DNA of 9,520 nt, from the NCBI GenBank assembly GCA_937877655.1, contig CALFJC010000004.1, positions 1 through 9,520 on the forward strand, read 5' to 3'. The notes under the pieces are model-generated. The model made no database searches, was not told where the DNA came from, and saw nothing but the letters and a program-made list of their open reading frames with translations. A program made the translations under genes and the position numbers. Shown here piece by piece: positions 1 through 6,853 of the stretch. Numbering within the stretch: position 1 is the first letter of the stretch; the number at the start of each line of letters is the position of its first letter. This DNA is from an uncultured Selenomonadales bacterium. GTDB taxonomy: Bacteria > Bacillota > Negativicutes > Selenomonadales > Selenomonadaceae.

Positions 1-285
1 GCAGGCGTCCGATGATTTTGAAAAGCAAAGCGAAATTATCGCGCAGGTTCATGAACATTTCGGCGGGCTCGCCAAAGCCGGCAGAGTAAATGAAATTCCG
101 CCGAGCGCAAAATAGTTTTTTTGAGGTGACAAAATGGATTTTGAAAAAATTTTTAAAGCGTTCAAAGCGGCGCAGGCGTCCGATGATTTTGAAAAGCAAA
201 GCGAAATTATCGCGCAGGTTCATGAATTTTGCGGCGGGCTCGCCAAAGCCGGCAAAGCAAATGAAATTCCGCCGAGCGCAAAATA
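1..285 (+). repeat. Direct repeat, 114 bp visible, offset 171 bp
   Basis: Positions 1-114 repeat at 172-285 with five substitutions (56, 57, 60, 84, 87) and no indels. The intervening 115-171 holds the GAGGTG ribosome binding site, the ATG and the first codons of the downstream gene, which fits a tandem duplication of a 171-bp unit starting upstream of the start codon. The left boundary is outside the window, so total length and copy number are unknown. Confidence 0.85.
2..115 (+). pseudogene. Truncated N-terminal duplicate of the TPR-glycosyltransferase gene (5' end outside window)
   Basis: An open frame enters from the left edge and stops at TAG 113-115. Its last 37 residues match residues 14-50 of the downstream glycosyltransferase, except for four changes (H/F, F/C, R/K, V/A). 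At nucleotide level, positions 1-114 align without gaps to 172-285, and identity ends exactly where the stop codon forms. If the 171-bp offset reflects a tandem duplication, the ORF would begin about 37 bases left of the window and encode about 50 residues. All five base differences change amino acids, so I see no sign of protein-level constraint. It could be a decaying fragment, a diverging small protein, or the end of a longer paralogue whose start cannot be seen. Confidence 0.6.
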
Positions 286-1387
286 TATCGGGGCGCATAT
301 AAACGTTTTGATTTATCAAGTCACGAAACTTTTGCACGAAGGCAAAAACGATAAGGCAAAATTTTATATGTATCTGCTCGCGCTTTACGGACAAAATTTT
401 TCGGGCGGCTGGTTTTATCTTTATTATCTTTTGGGCAAAACGCTTTACGCGACGGGCGATTATCCGCGTGCCGCAAAAATTTTCGGCGTCTACGAAAAAA
501 ATCGTTACACGCAATGGCAGGATACAGACGAATTGAGTTTGTTTTATCGGGCGAATTGTTTTGCATTGCTCGGAAATTTTCAAGCGGCGAGGGAAATTTA
601 CGAACAAATTTTGACGATCAAAGCCGATTTTCCCGAAGTCAAAAACAATCTCGAAACAATTCTGCGCGGAGAAAATAAAATCACGAAAGAAATTTTCAGC
701 CTGTGGAATTTTCCGCAGTGGCAAGACGTTCCGATTTTCATAAATGCCCGCGACAGACTCGGCGTCATGAAAAAATTAATCGCTTGGCTCCTCGACGCGG
801 GTTATCGCAACTTAATTATCCTCGACAACAATTCAACTTATCCGCCGCTCCTCGAATTTTATTCTGCGCTTGAAAGTGATTCGCGGATAAAAATCATTCG
901 GCTTGAAAAAAATTTTGGCTTCAAAGCTTTGTGGCAATCGAATGTCCTTGAGAAATTAAAAATCAAAACGCCTTACGTTTACACAGACCCGGACGTTTTG
1001 CCGACAGAAAATTGCCCGAAAGATTTTATCCGGCGGCTTATGAAAATTTTGGATGCCAATCACGAGATAAGAAAAGTCGGGCTCGGTCTCGTGTGGGAGG
1101 ACATAACTTTTCCCGATAAGGCGCAGGTTCAAAGTGACGAATCAAGTTTTTACGAAGGCACGCGGGTTGGAAAAAATCTTTACTCCGCGCAGGTTGATAC
1201 GACTTTCGCGCTTTATTCAAATGTTCGTCATTACAGCTTGCGATTTTCTCTGCGCACTGCGGGCGATTTGCGGCTTTATCATTTGCCTTGGTACTTCGAT
1301 TATAAAAATTTGCCCGCCGATGAAAAATATTATCTGGAGCATGCCGATAAAAATTCCATAACCAGCATTAAAAAATCTCTGAAATAA
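134..1387 (+). CDS. TPR-containing GT-A fold (family 2-like) glycosyltransferase
   Basis: 417 aa. The start at ATG 134 follows GAGGTG at 123-128. The N-terminal half is helical and TPR-like: residues about 95-127 (KTLYATGDYPRAAKIF) and 136-169 (RANCFALLGNFQAAREIYEQ) fit two TPR units. From about residue 198 a GT-A type domain follows: a beta strand (DVPIFINARDR), a helix, ILDNNST at 229-235 where family 2 enzymes bind the nucleotide, then YVYTDPDVLP with a DxD-type metal/nucleotide-sugar motif at D285-D287. VDTTFALY (354-361) and YHLPWYFD (382-389) are typical late motifs of such transferases. There is no signal peptide or membrane segment, so it is probably cytoplasmic and transfers a sugar onto a surface glycan or a protein. 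Donor and acceptor cannot be read from sequence. A partial copy of its 5' end lies just upstream. The enzyme class is fairly certain; the specific role is unknown. Confidence 0.8.
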   Translation: MDFEKIFKAFKAAQASDDFEKQSEIIAQVHEFCGGLAKAGKANEIPPSAKYIGAHINVLIYQVTKLLHEGKNDKAKFYMYLLALYGQNFSGGWFYLYYLLGKTLYATGDYPRAAKIFGVYEKNRYTQWQDTDELSLFYRANCFALLGNFQAAREIYEQILTIKADFPEVKNNLETILRGENKITKEIFSLWNFPQWQDVPIFINARDRLGVMKKLIAWLLDAGYRNLIILDNNSTYPPLLEFYSALESDSRIKIIRLEKNFGFKALWQSNVLEKLKIKTPYVYTDPDVLPTENCPKDFIRRLMKILDANHEIRKVGLGLVWEDITFPDKAQVQSDESSFYEGTRVGKNLYSAQVDTTFALYSNVRHYSLRFSLRTAGDLRLYHLPWYFDYKNLPADEKYYLEHADKNSITSIKKSLK

Positions 1388-1443
1388 AATCGCGTTGCAG
1401 GAAATTGAAAGTCAAAGCCGAAAAGTTTTCAGACACCGGAGCG

Positions 1444-1585
1444 TGTTGGTAAATTAAAAGTTAGAAAGTGACGAGGAATTTTTTCGATTGACGAGGCGTA
1501 AGCGCGACGGCGTACTAAGGTACGTCCAGCGCGCAACAACAAAGTCAAGCGGAAAAATAACCGTCACTTGTAAATTTTACCAACA
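1444..1585. repeat. 142-bp imperfect palindrome (MITE-like element or large RNA hairpin)
   Basis: This fills most of the 227-bp gap between the glycosyltransferase and chemoreceptor genes. The ends are exact inverted repeats, TGTTGGTAAA at 1444-1453 and TTTACCAACA at 1576-1585. Further in, AAGTGACG (1466-1473) mirrors CGTCACTT (1562-1569), TTGAC (1488-1492) mirrors GTCAA (1544-1548), and GTAC (1512-1515) faces GTAC (1520-1523) around a TAAG loop. The inner arms are symmetric about position 1517.5; the left outer arm carries about 6 extra bases. No clear target-site duplication is visible. It is non-coding and lies in the likely 5' leader of the chemoreceptor gene. A promoter-like TTGACG sits in the left arm, without a convincing -10. 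Confidence 0.75.
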
Positions 1586-1614
1586 GCCCATACAAAAACG
1601 GCGGAGGAGAAGCA

Positions 1615-3585
1615 ATGAAACTCAAACAAAAATTTATGACACTCGCTTGGATAATGGCGTCGGCGATAATGGTTGTGTGCGCCGTCAGCTATTATTTTGC
1701 AAGCGAAGAATTGGAAAGGACTACCGACAGCGAATTAAGAATAACTGTGGCGAGAGAATCCGCGCAACTGAACGGCTGGCTCGAAACCAAAAAGGCATTC
1801 GGTGAAAGTACCGCAAATGTCATGACAAGTTTTAACGGCAACATGGCACTGCTTAAGTCGCGAGAAATTTTGGGCACAGTCACTTCCGACAAAGAAATTT
1901 TGGAAATGACAATCGGGCTTGACGATAAATATTGCTATTGCTACTACGCGGGCGACATTACCGGCAAGCTCGACCCGACAACGCGCTCTTGGTATCAAAA
2001 TGCCCGCGATCTCGACAGAGCATTTTTTACCGCGCCCTATGTTGACGTAAATACGAACGCTTACATTGTTTCAATCGGCGTGCCCGTCAAGGCGAACGGA
2101 AAATTTATCGGCGCGAACTGTTTGGATTTATCGCTTGACGTTTTGGGCGCGCAGGTTAAGGCGATGAATTATCACGGCGAAGGCGCGGGCATCATCACGG
2201 AAGCGAACGGAAATATTTTGGCAACCGCGCAACTCGGCGAACCTACAAAAAATTTCAAGGAAATTGACGGCTTGGGAAATCATTTTGATGAAATGGTAAG
2301 TCAAGGCAACGGCTATTTTGAAGTCACTGTTGACGGCGAAGATATGGTTTTTGCCTTCGCGACAATCCCCGCGACGGGCTGGCTTCTCGGTATAACCGTT
2401 CCTTCCGAAGAAGTTTTTGCGCCGCTTAAAAAATTACGTTGGCTCTTCGGATTTTTGATTGTCGGCGGTTTCATTTCGGCATTTGCGGCTTGCCTGTTCT
2501 TCGCAGGAAAAATCACGAAGCCCGTTGCCGCGCTTGAAGAATATTCTATTCAAATGGCAAAAGGCAATTTGACGATGAACAATTTAGCGATAACTTCAAA
2601 AGACGAAATCGGCTCGTTGACTCAAGCTTTCAACACCATGAAAGATAATCTTCAAAAACTCATTTTAAAAATGTCTACAAACTCGGAACATGTTGCGGCT
2701 TCTTCGCAGGAGTTGACGGCAAGTTCTCAATCTTCCGCAGATGCTGCCGTTCATGTTGCCGAAACAGTCAATGAAGTTTCTGCCGCCGTCAATGATCAAA
2801 TGAAAAATATCAACGCCGCGAAAGGCAATATCGATACAATTTTCACGGACATTAAGAGCGTCGAAGAAAAATCTCGCGTTGTCGCCGAAACGTCCAATCA
2901 AACGGCAACTGCCGCGCAGATGGGCTCTAAGCTTATGGGCAATGCGGTTGCAAGTATGAACAGGATTGAAAGAAGCGTCGGAGCGAGTGCCGAAGTTGTA
3001 AAAAAACTCGGCGAGAACAGTCGGCAAATCGGACAAATCATCGAGGCAATTTCAGCCATTTCCGAGCAGACAAATCTTTTGGCATTAAATGCGGCGATTG
3101 AGGCGGCGCGTGCCGGCGAACACGGAAAAGGTTTTGCGGTTGTCGCCGAAGAAGTCAGAAAGCTTGCCGCGCAGTCTCAAGAATCTGCCGAGCAAATAAA
3201 ATCGCGCATTGATTCGATTCAAAGAGATACTGAAAATGCCGTCGAGTCAATGCAATCGGGTACAAATGAAGTCAAGGCGGGCACAGCGGCGATTCACGAA
3301 GTCGGCGAGCAATTCGGGCAGATTTTGAAAATGGTAAACGGCATAAAAACTCAAATGGACGAAATAAATTCTTCCGTCAAAGTTGTTGCGAAAGAGGCTT
3401 CCGCGATTGTTACGATGGTTGATTCAATCGACGAGATAAGCAAAAAGACTTCCGATCACATGAAAGCAATTTCGGCGTCAACGGAAGAACAATCCGCCTC
3501 GAACGAAGAAATAGCCGCCGCGAGTCAAGCCCTTGCAAAAATGGCTGAAGACATGCAAACTGCGGTCGGGCAATTCAAGGTTTAA
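1615..3585 (+). CDS. Methyl-accepting chemotaxis protein with dCache sensor domain
   Basis: 656 aa, start at ATG 1615 after GGAGGAG (1602-1608). Topology: TM1 about residues 8-29, extracytoplasmic dCache domain about 33-270, TM2 about 276-297, HAMP about 298-350, then a long coiled-coil signalling domain. The hairpin tip is the canonical one, with ISEQTNLLALNAAIEAARAG starting near residue 482 and GKGFAVVAEEVRKLA at 504-518, which is where CheA/CheW dock. The sensor has R124-x-W126-Y127, PY142-x-D144 and D171. These match the spacing of the ligand-coordinating residues in amino-acid-binding dCache receptors such as PctA, although the tyrosine five residues before the arginine is leucine (L119) here. 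The C-terminus ends in GQFKV with no CheR-tethering pentapeptide. It should sense an external small molecule, plausibly an amino acid, and control the flagellar switch through CheA. No other chemotaxis gene is in the window, so it is an orphan receptor gene. Confidence 0.96.
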   Translation: MKLKQKFMTLAWIMASAIMVVCAVSYYFASEELERTTDSELRITVARESAQLNGWLETKKAFGESTANVMTSFNGNMALLKSREILGTVTSDKEILEMTIGLDDKYCYCYYAGDITGKLDPTTRSWYQNARDLDRAFFTAPYVDVNTNAYIVSIGVPVKANGKFIGANCLDLSLDVLGAQVKAMNYHGEGAGIITEANGNILATAQLGEPTKNFKEIDGLGNHFDEMVSQGNGYFEVTVDGEDMVFAFATIPATGWLLGITVPSEEVFAPLKKLRWLFGFLIVGGFISAFAACLFFAGKITKPVAALEEYSIQMAKGNLTMNNLAITSKDEIGSLTQAFNTMKDNLQKLILKMSTNSEHVAASSQELTASSQSSADAAVHVAETVNEVSAAVNDQMKNINAAKGNIDTIFTDIKSVEEKSRVVAETSNQTATAAQMGSKLMGNAVASMNRIERSVGASAEVVKKLGENSRQIGQIIEAISAISEQTNLLALNAAIEAARAGEHGKGFAVVAEEVRKLAAQSQESAEQIKSRIDSIQRDTENAVESMQSGTNEVKAGTAAIHEVGEQFGQILKMVNGIKTQMDEINSSVKVVAKEASAIVTMVDSIDEISKKTSDHMKAISASTEEQSASNEEIAAASQALAKMAEDMQTAVGQFKV

Positions 3586-3604
3586 AAAAATTCTTGTCAA
3601 AAAA

Positions 3605-3638
3605 AACTCCTGCGTAAATCTGCGCGGGAATTTTTTTT
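3605..3638. terminator. Intrinsic terminator after the chemoreceptor gene
   Basis: Stem AACTCCTGCG (3605-3614) pairs with CGCGGGAATT (3623-3632) with one mismatch and one G-T wobble. The loop is 8 nt, followed by a T run to 3638. An A-rich run precedes the stem, so it may also work from the opposite strand. It separates the chemoreceptor from the Asp23 operon. Confidence 0.75.
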
Positions 3639-3750
3639 GCCGATGATACATTTACAGAAATTTTTTTCTTCGGCAGGGGAATTTAACAACGCGGCGAATA
3701 TTTCAGAAAAAGTGGCGAATGTCACAGGTTAAAAGGGAGGTTTTTTCGTT

Positions 3751-4152
3751 ATGTCGGAAGAAAAAGATTTGGTAAAAAGCGATTCGGGACTTGGCGCGAT
3801 AAAAATTGCTGATGAGGTTGTCAGCATTATTGCGGGGCTCGCGGCGACGGAAATTGACGGAATAGCGGGCATGAGCGGCGGCGTTGTCGGCGGCATTGCA
3901 GAGATGCTCGGTCGCAAAAATTTTTCCAAAGGCGTTAAAGTCGAAGTCGGCGAGCGCGAAGCGGCAGTTGATCTGTTCATTATCGTCAAATACGGCGCAA
4001 GAATTCCCGACGTTGCATTGGCGGCGCAGGAAAATATCAAACGCGCAATCGAGACGATGACGGGCTTGTCGGTTGTCGAAGTCAATGTTCATGTTCAAGG
4101 CGTCAGTTTCCCCGAAGAAGAAAACAAAGTTGACGAAACTCGCGTTCATTGA
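3751..4152 (+). CDS. Asp23/Gls24 family envelope stress response protein
   Basis: 133 aa, close to the usual family length. ATG 3751 is preceded by GGGAGG at 3735-3740. The Asp23 signature is clear: IKIADEVVSIIAGLAATEIDG (residues 17-37), then GMSGG, KVEVGEREAAVDLFIIVKYG (63-82) and IKRAIETMTGLSVVEVNVHV (96-115). There is no signal peptide or membrane segment. In Staphylococcus aureus, Asp23 is an abundant soluble protein held under the membrane by AmaP and linked to cell-wall and alkaline stress. An AmaP-like gene follows here 40 bp downstream, so the same anchoring is likely. This is the first gene of a tight operon (3751-5440). The 165-bp upstream gap should contain the promoter, but I found no convincing -35/-10 pair. 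Confidence 0.95.
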   Translation: MSEEKDLVKSDSGLGAIKIADEVVSIIAGLAATEIDGIAGMSGGVVGGIAEMLGRKNFSKGVKVEVGEREAAVDLFIIVKYGARIPDVALAAQENIKRAIETMTGLSVVEVNVHVQGVSFPEEENKVDETRVH

Positions 4153-4192
4153 GAAAGAAATTTTTAAGGCTGTCGGGAGGTGAAAAAGTATT

Positions 4193-4762
4193 ATGGGGAT
4201 AATTCGACGCCTTATATTACTTTTTTACGTCTTGGCAGTGTTGGCGGCAACGGTAATCTGCGCGGGCGTATGTTTGAACTTCATACCGGCGGACGTCTGG
4301 CAAAAGGAATTAAATTTTATAATCACAAGAGAAGAAACTTTGGCGGTATTGGCGGGCTTGGCGGCGGCGAGTTTGATACTTTTGACGGGGATTTTTGCTC
4401 GGCGGTCGGATAAAGGAATGTCGCTTATATCGGGCGATGTTCATCTTGAAATAGGCAAGCCCGGCGAAGTCAAAGTTACGGTTCCCGCGATAGTCGGCGT
4501 CGTTGAACGGGCGGCGGTAACAGTCAGCGGAGTAAGGGCGGCGGAAGCTTCCGTTTATCGACAAGACGGCGAAACGCCGATAAAAGTTCGTTTGGTTATA
4601 ACACTAAGTCAAGGCTTTTCGGCTCCGAAAGTCAGCGAATCCGTTGTTGCAACGATTAATGACGCCTTGAGGACGGCTCTTGAGCTTGAAAATGTGCCTG
4701 TGGAAGTCAAAGTCAACGAAATTACTCATGCAATAGTTGAGCGCGACAAGCGCGTAGTTTGA
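4193..4762 (+). CDS. amaP: AmaP-like membrane anchor with Asp23-type cytosolic domain
   Basis: 189 aa. ATG 4193 follows GGGAGG (4175-4180) at a rather long 12-nt spacing; no better in-frame start is seen. Two membrane helices at about residues 7-28 and 49-69 are joined by a short external loop. A basic RRSDKG stop-transfer segment follows, then a cytosolic domain of about 110 residues of the Asp23/AmaP type (IKVRLVITLSQGFSAPKVSE, then VPVEVKVNEI). This matches the alkaline shock response membrane anchor protein, which recruits Asp23 to the membrane. The gene lies between Asp23 and a soluble paralogue of its own C-terminal domain, and its stop overlaps the next gene's ribosome binding site. 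The symbol is given by family resemblance and position. Confidence 0.85.
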   Translation: MGIIRRLILLFYVLAVLAATVICAGVCLNFIPADVWQKELNFIITREETLAVLAGLAAASLILLTGIFARRSDKGMSLISGDVHLEIGKPGEVKVTVPAIVGVVERAAVTVSGVRAAEASVYRQDGETPIKVRLVITLSQGFSAPKVSESVVATINDALRTALELENVPVEVKVNEITHAIVERDKRVV

Positions 4763-4771
4763 GGTGCGGTC

Positions 4772-5176
4772 ATGTTTAAAAGCATTGTAAAAAAAATTTT
4801 CTCGGTACCTGTTTCGGCTGTAAAAAAAGCCCGCAGTGCAAGCGGAGAATTTTTGTTGAAAAAAACGGACTTCGGGCTTGTTCGCGTAGAATTCGCGGTG
4901 ATAAAAAAAATTTCGGAGCGGGCTCTTGAATCGGTCGAAGGAATTAAAGAACCGGAACTTACGGTCGAAAAATTATCGGAGGCAAATCCGCTGAAAATTT
5001 ATTTGACGACAACTTTAACGGAAGGTTATTCTGCGCCGCGAGTCAGTCAAGCGATTGACAAGGCGATTAACGCCGCATTGAGAGAAAATTTGCAGTTGGA
5101 ATTTTATGTTCCGGTGGATGTCAAAGTCAGAGAGATCGCGCAGGTTGTCATACCAAAAAGGCGTCGCGTCAGGTAG
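4772..5176 (+). CDS. Soluble AmaP/Asp23-like paralogue
   Basis: 134 aa. ATG 4772 follows GAGGTG (4761-4766), which overlaps the TGA of the preceding gene, so translation is probably coupled. Residues about 72-123 (LKIYLTTTLTEGYSAPRVSQ ... VPVDVKVREI) align closely with residues 127-178 of the AmaP-like protein, pointing to an in-operon duplication of the cytosolic domain. The membrane helices are missing. The N-terminus instead has a basic, amphipathic-looking stretch (MFKSIVKKIFSVPVSAVKKA), which might let it touch the membrane surface; that is inference. The C-terminus is strongly basic (PKRRRVR). It is likely a further partner in the Asp23/AmaP assembly. Its precise function is not known. 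Confidence 0.8.
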   Translation: MFKSIVKKIFSVPVSAVKKARSASGEFLLKKTDFGLVRVEFAVIKKISERALESVEGIKEPELTVEKLSEANPLKIYLTTTLTEGYSAPRVSQAIDKAINAALRENLQLEFYVPVDVKVREIAQVVIPKRRRVR

Positions 5177-5188
5177 GCGGTGAAAATT

Positions 5189-5440
5189 ATGCTCGAAACA
5201 GTCAGAAGTTTTGTCATAGATCTTTTTGAGTCGCACCGCACCAGAAAAATCGGCTTTATTTCGGGGCTTATCACGGGCGCGGCGATTTTGACAATCGGTT
5301 TTTTCAATACGCTGTTCATATTTTTATGTGGAGTGATCGGGCTTTTTGTGGGCTCGCGTTTCGACAGCAAAGATGATTTGGTCGAGAAAATTCTCCACAA
5401 GTTGGACGAAGTTTTGCCTGAAAAAATTCAGCGGTGGTAA
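5189..5440 (+). CDS. DUF2273-type small membrane protein
   Basis: 83 aa from ATG 5189. An in-frame GTG at 5180 would add three residues, but GGCGGTG (5177-5183) lies at good spacing for the ATG, and using GTG would place its own start inside that site; I therefore prefer ATG. A short basic N-terminal segment is followed by two hydrophobic helices, about residues 21-38 and 40-56, containing GLITGAAILTIGFFNTLFIF. A charged cytosolic tail with DDLVEKILHKLDEVLP follows. Size, glycine-rich paired helices and position beside Asp23/AmaP all fit the DUF2273 family, which recurs in Asp23 operons. Its role is unknown, presumably part of the membrane platform. It is the last gene of the stress operon, 12 bp after its neighbour. 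Confidence 0.8.
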   Translation: MLETVRSFVIDLFESHRTRKIGFISGLITGAAILTIGFFNTLFIFLCGVIGLFVGSRFDSKDDLVEKILHKLDEVLPEKIQRW

Positions 5441-5445
5441 TTTTA

Positions 5446-5490
5446 GGAACTAGGAATTAGGAACTAGGAACTAGGGAGTTAGGGAGCAGG
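5446..5490 (+). repeat. Heptad GG-repeat (GGAACTA-type) running into the nusB ribosome binding site
   Basis: After the TAA at 5440 the leader is built of 7-nt units: GGAACTA, GGAATTA, GGAACTA, GGAACTA (5446-5473), then degenerate GGGAGTTA (5474-5481) and GGGAGCAGG (5482-5490). The last unit, GGGAG plus CAGG, also serves as the purine-rich ribosome binding site for nusB at 5494. Seven or more GG runs at regular spacing give the transcript potential to form a two-tetrad G-quadruplex, and the array is prone to slippage. Confidence 0.85.
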
Positions 5491-5493
5491 TTT

Positions 5494-5916
5494 ATGAGTC
5501 GCAGATTTGCACGCGAGGCAGCTTTCAAGGCGTTGTTTCAGCTTGATTTTAATTCGGGAGAAGGCGAAGAGCGCGAAGCTTACGAAGACCTTGCGATAAA
5601 CACAATGTTTGAAGACAATCCGCGCTTGACGAAAAAAGATTTGTCTTATATCGAAATTTCGGTTAAGGGGGCGCGGGCGCATCTCGAAGAAATTGACGCG
5701 CTGATAACTTCGCATTTGAAAGAAGGCTGGCAACTGTCGCGGCTTATGACGGTGGACAGAAATATTTTGCGGCTTGCCGTTTACGAAATGAAATTCGCGG
5801 AACAAGCAATTCCGAAGGGCATTGCCATAAATGAGGCGGTTGAACTTGCAAAAAAATACGGCACCGATGATTCCGGGCGATTTGTAAACGGTATACTTGA
5901 GGCAATTTCAAAATGA
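5494..5916 (+). CDS. nusB: Transcription antitermination factor NusB
   Basis: 140 aa, normal length for NusB. ATG 5494 is preceded by GGGAGCAGG (5482-5490). Family features are the N-terminal RRFAREAAFKALFQLDF (residues 3-19), VDRNILRLAVYEM (87-99) and the conserved C-terminal block AINEAVELAKKYGTDDSGRF (111-130) followed by VNGIL. NusB binds boxA RNA with NusE (ribosomal protein S10) and prevents premature termination, mainly in rRNA operons. In many Bacillota it follows an asp23-type gene, as here. The 53-bp gap before it is mostly a heptad repeat, so it may be read through from the stress operon. A strong terminator starts 10 bp after its stop codon. Confidence 0.97.
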   Translation: MSRRFAREAAFKALFQLDFNSGEGEEREAYEDLAINTMFEDNPRLTKKDLSYIEISVKGARAHLEEIDALITSHLKEGWQLSRLMTVDRNILRLAVYEMKFAEQAIPKGIAINEAVELAKKYGTDDSGRFVNGILEAISK

Positions 5917-5926
5917 AAATTTCTTG

Positions 5927-5952
5927 CCGGACGTTGAGTCCGGTTTTTTTTT
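5927..5952 (+). terminator. Intrinsic terminator between nusB and ispA
   Basis: A perfect 6-bp stem CCGGAC (5927-5932) / GTCCGG (5938-5943) with loop GTTGA is followed by nine T residues (5944-5952). The ispA start codon is only 22 bp further on, so no promoter fits between them. Confidence 0.93.
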
Positions 5953-5974
5953 AGAATCGCGGAGGCTTTTTATC

Positions 5975-6853
5975 ATGTTCATAGATTTATGGAAAAGGCG
6001 GACAAAACTCGTTGAGGAAAATTTGATTGAAGAATTGCGGCGGACAAAATTTCTCGACGAAAATTTATCGCGGGCAATGGAATACAGTTTGATGGCGGGC
6101 GGCAAAAGACTACGCCCGATTCTTTTAATGGCGGCGGCTGATGCTTCGGGCGGCAACGGCGAAAAATATCTGCAAGTCGCAAGTGCTTTTGAAATGATTC
6201 ATACTTATTCGCTGATTCATGACGATTTGCCCGCAATGGATAACGATGATTATCGGCGCGGCAAACTCACGAATCATAAAGTTTTCGGCGAGGCAACGGC
6301 GATTCTTGCAGGCGACGCGCTGTTGACTTTGGCTTTTGAAGTCGTGCTCCGACAAAAGGACGTTCCGCACGAAATTTTATTTGCAGTTTTGGAAGAAATA
6401 AGCAAGGCGGCGGGCGCGGCGGGCATGGTCGGCGGTCAAGTGATTGATTTGCGCTCGGAAGGCGTTCAAATTGATTTGGCAACATTAAAATTAATGCACA
6501 TGGGCAAAACGGGCGCATTGTTCAGGGCGGCAATTCGTTGCGGCGCGTTATTGGCTCAAGCTCCCGAAGAAAAATTGGCGGCTCTCACAAGTTACGCAGA
6601 AAATTTCGGGCTTGCCTTTCAGATAACCGACGACATTTTGGACGTTGAAGGCGACGAAAAAATTTTGGGCAAAGCGACGGGCTCCGACGAAAAAAATAAT
6701 AAATCAACTTACGTCAGCTTGACTTCGCTTGCCGAAGCAAAAAATCTCGCAAAAAAAGCCGTTGACGACGCTTTGACTGCGCTTGAAAATTTCGACAGTG
6801 AAGCGGATTTTCTGCGCGGGATGGTAAGATTTTTAATCGGCAGGAAAAAATAA
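5975..6853 (+). CDS. ispA: Polyprenyl (farnesyl/geranyl-type) diphosphate synthase
   Basis: 292 aa from ATG 5975, which has GGAGG at 5961-5965. The frame is open upstream to 5897, but that stretch covers the nusB end and the terminator, so the longer start is rejected. Motifs in order: AGGKRLRPIL (residues 41-50, diphosphate binding), first aspartate-rich motif DDLPAMD (83-89, the DDxxxxD form of bacterial short-chain synthases), MVGGQVIDL (151-159), second aspartate-rich motif DDILD (219-223) and GSDEKNNKSTYVSL (236-249), characteristic of the IspA group. It condenses isopentenyl diphosphate with allylic diphosphates to make farnesyl or geranyl diphosphate for undecaprenol and quinone synthesis in the cytosol. 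Exact chain length is not decided here. The xseA/xseB genes that often precede it and dxs that often follows are absent. Confidence 0.95.
   Translation: MFIDLWKRRTKLVEENLIEELRRTKFLDENLSRAMEYSLMAGGKRLRPILLMAAADASGGNGEKYLQVASAFEMIHTYSLIHDDLPAMDNDDYRRGKLTNHKVFGEATAILAGDALLTLAFEVVLRQKDVPHEILFAVLEEISKAAGAAGMVGGQVIDLRSEGVQIDLATLKLMHMGKTGALFRAAIRCGALLAQAPEEKLAALTSYAENFGLAFQITDDILDVEGDEKILGKATGSDEKNNKSTYVSLTSLAEAKNLAKKAVDDALTALENFDSEADFLRGMVRFLIGRKK

Noticed and set aside
1488..1805. A 105-codon + strand frame spanning the palindrome and the start of the chemoreceptor gene
   Set aside because: It lies in the palindrome and overlaps the chemoreceptor out of frame; the product is Arg-rich and unlike a real protein.
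3615..3645. Sigma-28-like box (TAAA ... GCCGATGA) after the chemoreceptor gene
   Set aside because: The spacer between the boxes is about 16 nt rather than about 11, and the -35 box lies in the terminator loop.
3703..4149. Minus-strand open frame (148 codons) opposite the Asp23 gene
   Set aside because: The + strand carries an unmistakable Asp23 protein with a good ribosome binding site; the antisense product is low-complexity and unlike any family I know.
4180..4413. 77-codon frame starting with GTG inside the amaP ribosome binding site
   Set aside because: The start codon is part of the GGGAGGTG site for amaP, and the frame overlaps the AmaP membrane helices out of frame.
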